From: an uncultured Bacilli bacterium
GTDB lineage: Bacteria > Bacillota_I > Bacilli_A > RF39 > UBA660
NCBI GenBank assembly: GCA_910587325.1
Contig: CAJUKB010000006.1
Location: 1-64,000 of the forward strand
Length of the DNA stretch: 64,000 nt
Direction: 5' to 3'
The position numbers and the translations under genes were made by a program. The notes under the pieces were generated by a model that saw nothing but the letters and a program-made list of their open reading frames with translations, did not search any database and was not told where the DNA came from. Numbering within the stretch: the first letter of the stretch is position 1; the number at the start of each line of letters is the position of its first letter. Shown one piece after another: positions 43,706-51,281 of this stretch.

Positions 43706-43733
43706 CACAAAAAAACACCAATTAAGGTGCTAA
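43706..43733 (-). terminator. terminator-like hairpin upstream of parB
   Basis: On the minus strand GCACC-TTAATT-GGTG followed by a U run sits between the 183-aa gene and the ParB-like gene, just before its ribosome site. Confidence 0.5.
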
Positions 43734-43739
43734 CATTTT

Positions 43740-44291
43740 TTATTTTGTTTCAATTTGTCTTTTTATAGCATTATATCTATTGTGCCACCATGTTGCATTA
43801 TCATTTGCCTCATCTATTTCTGCTTGTAAATTTAAAATATAATCTAAAAATTCATAGCATTCACTATGCTCTAAATAAAAATCACAATCTTCCTTAACAC
43901 TTCTTTTTAATTCTTCTAAAATCTCTAATTGCCTCTTTGCATATAAGTCAATTTCATCAATATCAGATTCTGTTGTTCTTTCATTCTCATATAATTCATA
44001 ATAATTAAATTTACATTTTTTCCAAATATCTTCGATTTCATATTCTATTTCATCTAAATCCATACATTCTATTGCATATATTTTAGTTTTAACCCAAAAT
44101 TTATCTTTTTGTGTTACTAAAATAAATTCATAATTATAACTATCATTTAGTTCATATTCATATACATCAATATAATATTTGACTCCTTTATTATCTTTGA
44201 TTTTCTTTTGAAAAAATCTATTTGCATATTGTTCTGTTTTTGGAACATCTGATTCCTTATATCCTGCATTTATCAATACTTTATCTGTCAT
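43740..44291 (-). CDS. hypothetical protein of about 183 aa
   Basis: Starting at ATG 44291 with AGGAGG 8 bases upstream (the longer frame to 44342 overlaps the previous gene and has no site). Acidic and rich in Tyr and Glu. It ends with a helical stretch (ERTTESDIDEIDLYAKRQLEILEELKRSV, LNLQAEIDEANDNATWWHNRYNAIKRQ). It is not recognised. Confidence 0.55.
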   Translation of the reverse strand: MTDKVLINAGYKESDVPKTEQYANRFFQKKIKDNKGVKYYIDVYEYELNDSYNYEFILVTQKDKFWVKTKIYAIECMDLDEIEYEIEDIWKKCKFNYYELYENERTTESDIDEIDLYAKRQLEILEELKRSVKEDCDFYLEHSECYEFLDYILNLQAEIDEANDNATWWHNRYNAIKRQIETK

Positions 44292-44304
44292 AAATATCTT
44301 CCTC

Positions 44305-44724
44305 CTATTTATTGTTTTTATAAACAATGTCTGAAAATTCAAAAATTCTTTTGCAACTATGACAAGCTATTGCAGTTATATCACATCCAATTATTGATTC
44401 TCCATCTCCTTTTATTAGAGATATACTAAGTGACTTACAAATTGGACATTTTATACTATTTTGAGATAGCACCTCACTTTGCTTTAAATTACTTTTTATG
44501 ATCTCAAAGTCTTCCATTGTAATTTTGGCTAATTTTCTTATATAAGATAATTCAATATAATCATTAGGATTTCCAATTCTTTTCATATATTCAGTTCCAC
44601 CATCTACAGCTACCGATTTACAACTACAATATTTTAAATCATTAACATCAGTGGATTCTATAATATCCTCACATTTTTTACATTTAATTTTATTATGTTT
44701 AATTTTAAATACTATTTCCTGCAT
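44305..44724 (-). CDS. zinc-ribbon protein
   Basis: A 139-aa protein with two Cys pairs at the N-terminus (KCKKCEDI and YCSCKS) and two more in the middle and end (KCPICKS and ACHSCKR), consistent with two treble-clef or zinc-ribbon folds. It could bind DNA, RNA or a partner protein. It is the first gene inside the right end of the ICE. No family name is recognised. Confidence 0.6.
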   Translation of the reverse strand: MQEIVFKIKHNKIKCKKCEDIIESTDVNDLKYCSCKSVAVDGGTEYMKRIGNPNDYIELSYIRKLAKITMEDFEIIKSNLKQSEVLSQNSIKCPICKSLSISLIKGDGESIIGCDITAIACHSCKRIFEFSDIVYKNNK

Positions 44725-44833
44725 AATTTCTCTCCATACATTGCATTATACATAATTTATAAATTACTTAAAAAGGTGCAAAATAAAAACTAGCTACATT
44801 AAATATAACTAGCATATCCTAATATTGGTCAAA

Positions 44834-44860
44834 ACTATACATAAGGAAACCTTTCACCTC
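44834..44860. other. ICE right attachment site (core plus arm)
   Basis: The arm ACTATACATAAGG (44834-44846), 8 bases and the core CACCTC (44855-44860) mirror the left end exactly. The chromosomal side to the right is the 5' part of the amidase gene. Confidence 0.9.
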
Positions 44861-45128
44861 CTGCATTTATATGATTAGACACAAGAATCACATCATTACC
44901 CTTTCCATAAAAACTCTGTGCTCTACCTGGTCTAACATCAGGAGATAAAGTTTCATCTGTAGTTCTTGTCATACTATTTTCGATTCCTAAATCATCCAAA
45001 CGATTATGAATATATTCACTTATCTTTAATGTATATTCTTTTTCTGTTATTCCATTTGCAATAGTCCCAGGATCAGTACCACCATGACCAGAATCTATTA
45101 CCACTTTTTTTGTAGCTCTTATTGACAT
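44855..45128 (-). pseudogene. 5' part of the amidase-LysM autolysin gene
   Basis: Starting at ATG 45128 (GAGGTG upstream). It encodes the first half of an Amidase_3 domain: the zinc His in VVIDSGHGGTDPG, the Glu in ITEKEYTL, and the second His in NHINAGG. The frame then enters the ICE and stops after six codons (ERFPYV, to 44835). It lacks the catalytic Glu and all LysM repeats, so it should be inactive unless the ICE excises. It joins in frame to the 3' part at 10088-11019. Confidence 0.92.
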
Positions 45129-45309
45129 GTTTTTCACCTCTACTATAAAATATGTTAAAAGCACATTTTTGGTTAAAAGTAATAATAAATCCTAATAATA
45201 GTCTTTTCTTTCTTGATGTGAATTATCTATTTTTAATTTCTCTTCAAATTTAATTTATTTATGTCACATAATTCAAGATAAAATACAACATAAGTTTGTC
45301 AAAAACTTT

Positions 45310-45718
45310 TTAATACCAGAATACAATATGGACAAAATAATGGAATTTTGGTATTCTAAAAATGAAAAAGAGATTGAGAAATATAAATATTTAATTATGT
45401 TAGACTTAGGTTTAGAAGATCTAGAGAAATTAAGTAAAAAAGATAAAGTAGTGGAGGAACACAAAATGGATGTAGAAATCATTAATCGAGATGTAAGATT
45501 TAGAGAATATATGATTGAAGAGGAAAACAAGAGAAAATGTTATAATTCTGATATTTCCATTGCGAAAGAAGAAGGATTACAAAAGGGTATGAAAGAACAA
45601 GCATAAAAATCGCTAAGAATTTACTACAACTAGAAATAAATACTCTTGAAAAAATTGCAAAAGCAACAGAATTATTTTTAGAAGAAGTACAAAATTTACA
45701 AAAGATTGAACTAGAATA
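45310..45718 (+). pseudogene. decayed Rpn/PD-(D/E)xK transposase-family gene
   Basis: The frame from about 45310 encodes FLIPEYNMDKIMEFW and later KEEGLQKGMKEQA. After a stop at 45603-45605 the next frame continues KIAKNLLQLEINTLEKIAKATEL to a stop at 45716. The KEEGxxxG run followed by the AKNLL helix is typical of the C-terminus of Rpn-family recombination-promoting nucleases. The N-terminal nuclease domain is missing and a frameshift splits the rest. Confidence 0.6.
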
Positions 45719-45799
45719 AAAGCAAAAAATTCTAGTTTTTATTTACTATAAAGCATAAAAATTTATTCTTCTTATCATACTAAAAAAAGGTGAATTTCT

Positions 45800-47737
45800 A
45801 TGCGTAAGATTCGTTTTTTATTTAAATTTAGTATTTTTATGTTTGTAGCTTTTTTAATTGTAATGGTTGGTTTATATACCTATGCTTATTTTAGTCCTAA
45901 ATTAGAACTTACAAGCATTGGACAAATGTATATTTATGACAAAGATTCACAACTTGTTTATCAAGGAAGTGGTAGTAGTGAATGGGTAAACCTAGAGGAT
46001 ATCTCTCCTTATTTAATTGATGCCGTTATTAATGTTGAAGATAAAAATTTTTATAAACACCAAGGATTTGATTATTTACGTATTGCAAAAGCTATGCTAT
46101 TAAATATAAAAAATAAAAGTATTGTACAAGGAGCTAGTACGATAAGCCAACAATATATTAAAAATATGTATTTGGATTTTGATCAAACATGGCGAAGAAA
46201 AATAGAAGAAGCATTCTTAACTTTAGAACTAGAAGTACATTACGATAAAGATGAAATATTGGAAGGGTACTTGAATACTATTAATTTTGGTGCAGGAAAT
46301 TATGGTGTTCTAAATGCAAGCAAGTATTACTTTAATAAAGATGCAAATGAACTTTCTCTAGAAGAAGCCATAATGCTTGCAGGTATTCCAAAAAATCCTA
46401 GTAACTATAATCCTGTCAACCATTATGATAAATGTATTGAGAGAGCAAAAATAGTTGCTTTATCTATGTATAATAATAATGTACTTGATGCAGAAACATA
46501 TAACAATTTATTTAAAGAACCAATTGAAATATATGGAAAGCGAGAAACAAATAATTTGCAGATGTTAATGTATTATCAAGATGCGGTATTAAAAGAATTA
46601 GAAACATTACCTGGAATTCCTACTTCCTTACTTGATTCGGGAAGTTTAAAAATCTATACAAGTTTGGATATGCTTGCCCAAACGAAATTAGAAAGTGAAA
46701 TACTTGAAAATGTTACCGATGAAAATTTACAAATAGCAAGTATTTTAGTTGACCCAGAAAGTGGGGCAGTAAGAGCATTAACAGGGGGAAAGAATTATGC
46801 AGAAAGTCAATTTAATCGTGCTTTACAAGCCAAAAGACAAGTAGGATCTACGATGAAACCATTTTTGTATTATGCAGCTTTAGAAAATGGAATGACGTCT
46901 TCTACCACTTTTGCAAGTGAACCTACCAATTTTGTTTTTTCTAATAACCAAGTGTATAGTCCTAATAATTTTAATAATATTTATGCCAATAAAGACATTA
47001 CTATGGCGGCTGCTCTTGCCTATTCTGATAATATTTATGCTGTAAAAACACATTTATTTTTAGGAGAAGAAACACTTGTAGAAACCGCAGAAAAGATGGG
47101 AATAACTGAAGAATTAACTCCTAATCCCTCTTTAGCCTTAGGGACAAGTGAAATGACAATGCTTAACTTTGCAAATGGTTATACGACACTCGCAAATGGA
47201 GGATATCTAACGGATAATTATTTTATAGAAAGAGTAGAGGACTTAAACGGACACGTATTGTATGAACATAAGAACAAGAAAAAAATGGTTTTAAATTCTA
47301 ATTATGTTTATATATTAAATGAAATGTTATCAAATACTAGTAATGCTAAATTTCAAAGTTATACTTCTCCAACTGCTTTATCGATTGCTTCTAAAATGAG
47401 TAAAAAATACGCCTTAAAAACAGGGACTACCAAAACAGACTATTGGACGGTTGGCTATAATAAAGATGCACTTTTAATGATATGGCTTGGATATGATGAT
47501 GCAAGTGAAATTGAGAGTGTTGCAAGTAGATGGGCTAAGAATATTTGGGTGAATACGATTGAAGATTATTTAAAAGAGAAAGAGGATAATTGGTATGAAA
47601 CACCTAGTAATATTGTAGGAATACTACAAGACCCTGTTACAGGTAAACCGGTAACAAATGGCAGCGCAAGTGTATTTTATTATGTGAAGGGTAGCGAAGG
47701 AAATTCTATAAGTCCTGATGTGAAGGCTACGGAATAA
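45800..47737 (+). CDS. class A penicillin-binding protein (PBP1A family)
   Basis: 645 aa with an N-terminal membrane anchor (FKFSIFMFVAFLIVMVGLYTYAY). The glycosyltransferase domain (about 50-220) has VEDKNFYKHQGFD with the catalytic Glu, and GASTISQQYIKN. The transpeptidase domain has STMKPF (Ser nucleophile), SDN in AYSDNIYAV and KTGTT. It polymerises and cross-links peptidoglycan at the membrane. The ribosome site AAAGGTGA precedes the ATG, and a terminator lies after it. Confidence 0.95.
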   Translation: MRKIRFLFKFSIFMFVAFLIVMVGLYTYAYFSPKLELTSIGQMYIYDKDSQLVYQGSGSSEWVNLEDISPYLIDAVINVEDKNFYKHQGFDYLRIAKAMLLNIKNKSIVQGASTISQQYIKNMYLDFDQTWRRKIEEAFLTLELEVHYDKDEILEGYLNTINFGAGNYGVLNASKYYFNKDANELSLEEAIMLAGIPKNPSNYNPVNHYDKCIERAKIVALSMYNNNVLDAETYNNLFKEPIEIYGKRETNNLQMLMYYQDAVLKELETLPGIPTSLLDSGSLKIYTSLDMLAQTKLESEILENVTDENLQIASILVDPESGAVRALTGGKNYAESQFNRALQAKRQVGSTMKPFLYYAALENGMTSSTTFASEPTNFVFSNNQVYSPNNFNNIYANKDITMAAALAYSDNIYAVKTHLFLGEETLVETAEKMGITEELTPNPSLALGTSEMTMLNFANGYTTLANGGYLTDNYFIERVEDLNGHVLYEHKNKKKMVLNSNYVYILNEMLSNTSNAKFQSYTSPTALSIASKMSKKYALKTGTTKTDYWTVGYNKDALLMIWLGYDDASEIESVASRWAKNIWVNTIEDYLKEKEDNWYETPSNIVGILQDPVTGKPVTNGSASVFYYVKGSEGNSISPDVKATE

Positions 47738-47741
47738 AAAG

Positions 47742-47773
47742 ACTCTAACATTTTTGTGTGCTAGAGTTTTTTA
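47742..47773. terminator. terminator shared by PBP and the convergent gene
   Basis: ACTCTA and TAGAGT form a stem with a longer T-rich loop, followed by TTTTTT. It includes the stop of the convergent minus-strand gene (47745-47747). Confidence 0.6.
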
Positions 47774-48128
47774 CTAAATTTCTTTTGGGATTATTATCTA
47801 TAGTTTGTCCTAATTTTTCGTTTATTATTTTTTCAAAATATAAATATTCTTCTGTTTGATTCATATTACTACCTGATTCTTTTATTGCTTCACATCTTCT
47901 TTTTATAAATTCTAAATAATCATCAAAGTCTCCAAATTTATTATATTTACAATCTATAATATCATCTAAGATTTCGTAATTATAATAGGCAAAAAAGGCA
48001 CACATTCTTAAATTATCCCTTGTACTTTGATCTTTATTGCCAAATTCAATAGCCCAAAAAATTTGGTTATCTATTTCTTTTAAAATTTGTCTTCTATTTT
48101 GTGATTGGCTTTTACTAAAACTTTCCAT
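47745..48128 (-). CDS. 127-aa hypothetical protein
   Basis: A soluble helical protein (NRRQILKEIDNQIFWAIEFG, CAFFAYYNYEILDDIIDCKYNKFGDF, EYLYFEKIINEKLGQ) with no recognised motif. Its ATG is preceded by GGAAAC only, a weak site. It is convergent with the PBP gene. Confidence 0.5.
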   Translation of the reverse strand: MESFSKSQSQNRRQILKEIDNQIFWAIEFGNKDQSTRDNLRMCAFFAYYNYEILDDIIDCKYNKFGDFDDYLEFIKRRCEAIKESGSNMNQTEEYLYFEKIINEKLGQTIDNNPKRNLVKNSSTQKC

Positions 48129-48249
48129 ACCAGTTTCCTCTTTTCAAATTTAATTTATTTTAAAATAGATTTTTTTATTTTTCAACTTCTTTTTTCACAT
48201 TTACCATATATTTTAAATATTTATCCATTATTTATAAGCGAAAAGAAAT

Positions 48250-49050
48250 TTATTTTTTCAATTTCTTTATATATTCAATTGCAGGCATACTATGTTGAAA
48301 AAAGGGAAGTCCATATTGACTACATAATATTTGTATTTTTTCTAACTCTCTAGTTACATCAACATATTGAACAGATAAATCATTTTCTAAACATTCCATC
48401 AATGGAGCTCGTTGATATTCATAAGTAGTGGGAAAAGTTTTTAATCTTTTTAATATAGAGTTATCCACAATAATGCCACTCGATAAAACTAAGGTTGTAT
48501 AATCTTTGCATCTCTTTATAATTTCTAATGGTTCTTCAATTGAAATAAATTCATTTGGACATAGTGGTTTTATTGTTAAAAAAGTAATAATGTTTTTTAG
48601 GTAAACTTCCGATAAAAATTCCATTCTTTGATAAGGTGTAGGTATTAAGGGATTATTTTCTAATTTTTGATAGGATTTCAAAGCAGGAATAGAAATACAA
48701 AAGAATAAATATTTTCCTTCTTCTTTCATTCTAGAATTAAGTTCAGCTAAACGATTTAATTCCTCTTGATTAAATATATTTCGAGTTGTCATTAATATAT
48801 TACAATGATAAGCTTCAAAAATTTTTTCAGCTAATTCTAAGCCTTGGTTTGGTTCAAAAAAGTTTTCTTTATGTCCTGAAATATAAATAACATTAGGATT
48901 TTTTTCTTGTAAACTACTAACTATTTTTGGTATAGAATCTTCTCCTTTTATTTGGTAATTTGGATTAAACGTATAACAATGTAAGCAAGCATATGGGCAC
49001 GTGCCTGAAAAGGAGGCAAACTCTCTTTTATAAAGATTTTCTTTATTCAT
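48250..49050 (-). CDS. radical SAM domain protein
   Basis: A 266-aa protein with CPYACLHC near the N-terminus (CxxxCxxC), the three-Cys motif that holds the 4Fe-4S cluster of radical SAM enzymes. The remaining barrel shows VIYISGHKENFFEPNQG and ILMTTRNIFN. There is no second-cluster Cys motif at the C-terminus, so it may be a compact member such as an activase or a tRNA/base-modifying relative. The product is unknown. The ribosome site AAAGGG precedes the ATG. Confidence 0.75.
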   Translation of the reverse strand: MNKENLYKREFASFSGTCPYACLHCYTFNPNYQIKGEDSIPKIVSSLQEKNPNVIYISGHKENFFEPNQGLELAEKIFEAYHCNILMTTRNIFNQEELNRLAELNSRMKEEGKYLFFCISIPALKSYQKLENNPLIPTPYQRMEFLSEVYLKNIITFLTIKPLCPNEFISIEEPLEIIKRCKDYTTLVLSSGIIVDNSILKRLKTFPTTYEYQRAPLMECLENDLSVQYVDVTRELEKIQILCSQYGLPFFQHSMPAIEYIKKLKK

Positions 49051-49074
49051 ACCAAAACCCTTTCTTTATATTTT

Positions 49075-50040
49075 TTATTTGTTAACTATACCTTTACAAG
49101 GTTCATTATTAAATATTTGTATTAAATTTTCAATACACATTTTTTCAACTCTTTTTGTACCTTCTAATGCATTATGTCCAGTGTGAGGTGTTAAAATAAA
49201 TTTTCCTGTTGGTAAAGTTAAAAGTTTTGCTTCTTCGGTTGTTAAATCAACAGGCTCTTGATAAAAGCCATCGAAAGCACATCCTGCAATTTGATTAGTT
49301 TTTAAACAATTATATAGAGCATTAGCATCTACAATTTCCGCTCTTGCCGTATTAATAAAATAAGCACTTTTTTTCATTAAAGATAATTCATTTTCTCCAA
49401 TTAAATTTTTGGTTTCAATATTTAAAGGTAAATGAAGAGATACAATATCAGAATTTCTAAATATTTCTTCTAAAGAAACTTTCCTCGCATTGTATTTGTT
49501 TGCGATTTCGGATTTGTCTTCTTTATCATAATATAAAATTTCTGCATGAAAAGCATTATACATAATTTCAGCAAAATATGTTCCAATATGTCCTAGTCCA
49601 ATTATTCCAATAACTTTATCTTTTAAGTCAAAAAATTTTTTTTCTTCCCATTTTCCATTTTTAGTTTCTTCATGATGTTGTAATAACTTTTGATTAAGAG
49701 TAAATATAAGTCCTAGAGTGAATTCTGCTACAGAGTAAGAATTTACTTTTGGAGTATTTGCAACTATTTTCTCATATTTTTGAGCAACTTCAGTATCTAT
49801 ACATTTTGCATAGCCTATTCCAAAAAATTGAATTACTTTTAATTTTTCACATTTACTTAAAACTTCTTCCGTATATTTTTCTTCTCCATTTACAATAACG
49901 GCATCACAATCTTGCAATACTTCTATTAATTTTTCTTGTGTAAGATTTGGAGAAGTTGGTATGATTTCTAAATTTTTTTCTTTTAATTTTTCTATTTTTT
50001 CTTCATTAAACGTACAGCCTGTAAATAAAACTTTTATCAT
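49075..50040 (-). CDS. D-isomer-specific 2-hydroxyacid dehydrogenase
   Basis: About 321 aa from ATG 50040 (AAAGG upstream). The NAD-binding motif is GIIGLGHIGTYFAEI. The family signature region runs HLPLNIETKNLI to SAYFINTARAEIVD and AGCAFDGFYQEP, and the catalytic His is in TPHTGHNALEG. It interconverts 2-oxo acids and D-2-hydroxy acids using NADH; glycerate/phosphoglycerate or D-lactate types cannot be told apart by eye. Confidence 0.88.
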   Translation of the reverse strand: MIKVLFTGCTFNEEKIEKLKEKNLEIIPTSPNLTQEKLIEVLQDCDAVIVNGEEKYTEEVLSKCEKLKVIQFFGIGYAKCIDTEVAQKYEKIVANTPKVNSYSVAEFTLGLIFTLNQKLLQHHEETKNGKWEEKKFFDLKDKVIGIIGLGHIGTYFAEIMYNAFHAEILYYDKEDKSEIANKYNARKVSLEEIFRNSDIVSLHLPLNIETKNLIGENELSLMKKSAYFINTARAEIVDANALYNCLKTNQIAGCAFDGFYQEPVDLTTEEAKLLTLPTGKFILTPHTGHNALEGTKRVEKMCIENLIQIFNNEPCKGIVNK

Positions 50041-50120
50041 TCCTTTGCCTTCTTTCTTATTCATTTTAACATATATTTTCAATACTTATCCACTTATTTT
50101 GACATGTTTTGTCGAATTGC

Positions 50121-50303
50121 TTGTAATCTATTTTTTTTACATTATAATAGCAACTCGTGTTACCGAATTAATATTGCTTACTTTCATTTCAAGTAGTACA
50201 GGGGGTATGAAAACAATGAAGGTTATGAACAAAGAGTAATCTTTAAGTAATAATAATTGTATTTGGTTGATTCAAAAAAAAGCATTATCTAATTTGATAA
50301 CAC
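50121..50303 (+). other. degenerate copy of the small-peptide cassette
   Basis: The promoter TTGTAA (50121-50126), 16 bp, TATAAT (50143-50148) and transcript start AGCAACTCGTGTTACC match the intact copy 800 bp downstream. The reading frame is reduced to ten codons (ATG 50207 to TAA 50237-50239), sharing the MNKE start of the 28-aa peptide with a stop right after. The 5' segment GTGTTACC..(50157-50177) remains complementary to GATAACAC at 50296-50303 and the sequence just before it. It looks like a toxin relic whose RNA may still be made. Confidence 0.6.
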
Positions 50304-50311
50304 TTTTTTTG
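50274..50311. terminator. bidirectional terminator
   Basis: AAAAAAAG pairs with CTTTTTTT around an inner TTATC/GATAA stem with loop TAATTT. It serves both the cassette relic and the convergent J-domain-like gene ending at 50314. Confidence 0.65.
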
Positions 50312-50313
50312 TT

Positions 50314-50820
50314 TTATAAATTTAAACTTCTTTGTTGATTTTTAGTTTTATTTAATTTATTTTGAACATCAGTTAATTCATTTACTATATTTACTAAAAT
50401 ATCCAATTCACTTTGATTTAATTTAGTTATAAAGATTTTTTCTATATTAGAATACTTATCAATAATATAATTTAACCAATTTCTAAATTTTTCTTCCATT
50501 TGGTTATCTAAATCTTGTTCTATTTCTTCTTCAGAGCTTTCTAAATATTCTAATAAACCCTCTGTTGTAGGAGTAGGTTCTCCATCAATTTCACAATTAT
50601 GTAAATATCTTAAATAGGGGTCACTCAGTGTAATAAAAGCTTTTGTAGTAATTTCTAAGTCTTTTGGTTTATATTTCTTTTCTACTTTAATTAAAGATTG
50701 TTCTATTTTCATAAATTTGGAACAAAAAGCTATTTTTATTTTACTCATAGGTGAATTCATTGGTATTTCTAAATACTCCCAATAATTGATAAATTCTTGA
50801 TTTTCATTATTTTTTTCCAT
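50314..50820 (-). CDS. J-domain-like protein without the HPD motif
   Basis: About 168 aa. Residues 12-70 resemble a J domain by spacing (NYWEYLEIPMNSPMSKIKIAFCSKFMK, then TKAFITLSDPYLRYLHN) but the essential HPD tripeptide is absent, so it should not stimulate DnaK by the standard mechanism. The C-terminus is acidic and helical. The start at 50820 is preferred (AGGAG 10 bases upstream). It lies between the two small-peptide cassettes. Confidence 0.55.
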   Translation of the reverse strand: MEKNNENQEFINYWEYLEIPMNSPMSKIKIAFCSKFMKIEQSLIKVEKKYKPKDLEITTKAFITLSDPYLRYLHNCEIDGEPTPTTEGLLEYLESSEEEIEQDLDNQMEEKFRNWLNYIIDKYSNIEKIFITKLNQSELDILVNIVNELTDVQNKLNKTKNQQRSLNL

Positions 50821-50920
50821 ATACAAAATCTCCTTAAGTTTGCTTTATATTACCTAATTAAGTTCAAAAAAGCAAGTACATTAATTTCTAATCATATTTT
50901 GGTATGTTTTGTCGAAATGA

Positions 50921-51238
50921 TTGCAAATTAAATTTAAAACTATATAATAGCAACTCGTGTTACCAAAGAGTAGCGCCTTACTACTTTAAATTCTACAAGT
51001 ACAAACATCAAGATTTTTTTAATCAGGGGGGTTTGGAAAGTAGGAGGTGAAGAAGTTATGAACAAAGAACATATGCAAAAAATTGTATACATTCTTTTAG
51101 TAATTATATTTATGTTAATTGTTGCATTGCTTCGACTAATATAAAAAACAGACGATAACCAAACACCTAGATTATACTTGATATTCGGTATAGCGTCTAT
51201 ACAAACAAAATTGTAAGGCGTTATCTACTTGGTAACAC
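50921..51238 (+). other. type I toxin-antitoxin-like cassette
   Basis: Sense promoter: TTGCAA (50921-50926), 16 bp, TATAAT (50943-50948). The 5' transcript segment GTGTTACCAA..CGCCTTAC (50957-50981) is complementary at both ends to GTAAGGCG..TTGGTAACAC (51213-51238) after the coding region, the layout of long-range folded toxin mRNAs. On the minus strand a perfect TATAAT (complement of 51171-51176) with TAGACG 17 bp upstream could start an antisense RNA over the 3' part. The gap 50827-51281 otherwise holds no larger gene. Confidence 0.65.
51058..51144 (+). CDS. 28-aa hydrophobic peptide, candidate type I toxin
   Basis: The peptide MNKEHMQKIVYILLVIIF..LLRLI has a polar head and one transmembrane helix, typical of small membrane toxins such as those of Fst/TxpA type, though I see no direct family match. 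The ribosome site AGGAGGTGA lies 8 bases before the ATG. It sits within a transcript with long-range complementary ends and a likely antisense RNA. Overproduction would be expected to depolarise the membrane (inference). Confidence 0.7.
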   Translation: MNKEHMQKIVYILLVIIFMLIVALLRLI

Positions 51239-51281
51239 TTACATTTATATTTTACTAAACATTAGCTTAATATACAATACA

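Larger units (their letters stand above)
11014..44860. mobile_element. 33.8-kb integrative conjugative element with serine integrase
   Basis: Both ends share the core CACCTC (11014-11019 and 44855-44860). Inside the left end lies CCTTATGTATAGT (11028-11040), and inside the right end its exact complement ACTATACATAAGG (44834-44846). Each arm is exactly 8 bp from the core. The element carries a large serine recombinase at its left end, a relaxase, VirD4, VirB4 and other T4SS genes, SSB, a ParB-like protein, a surface adhesin module and a defence block. Removing one core plus the interior restores one amidase-LysM reading frame across the junction, giving the motif HINAGGGDGAE. Nearly all genes read leftward. 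Confidence 0.95.

Noticed and set aside
38700..44790. Repeated TAGCACCTT gaps as a CRISPR array
   Set aside because: The repeats are short, irregularly spaced by whole genes, and no Cas gene is present.
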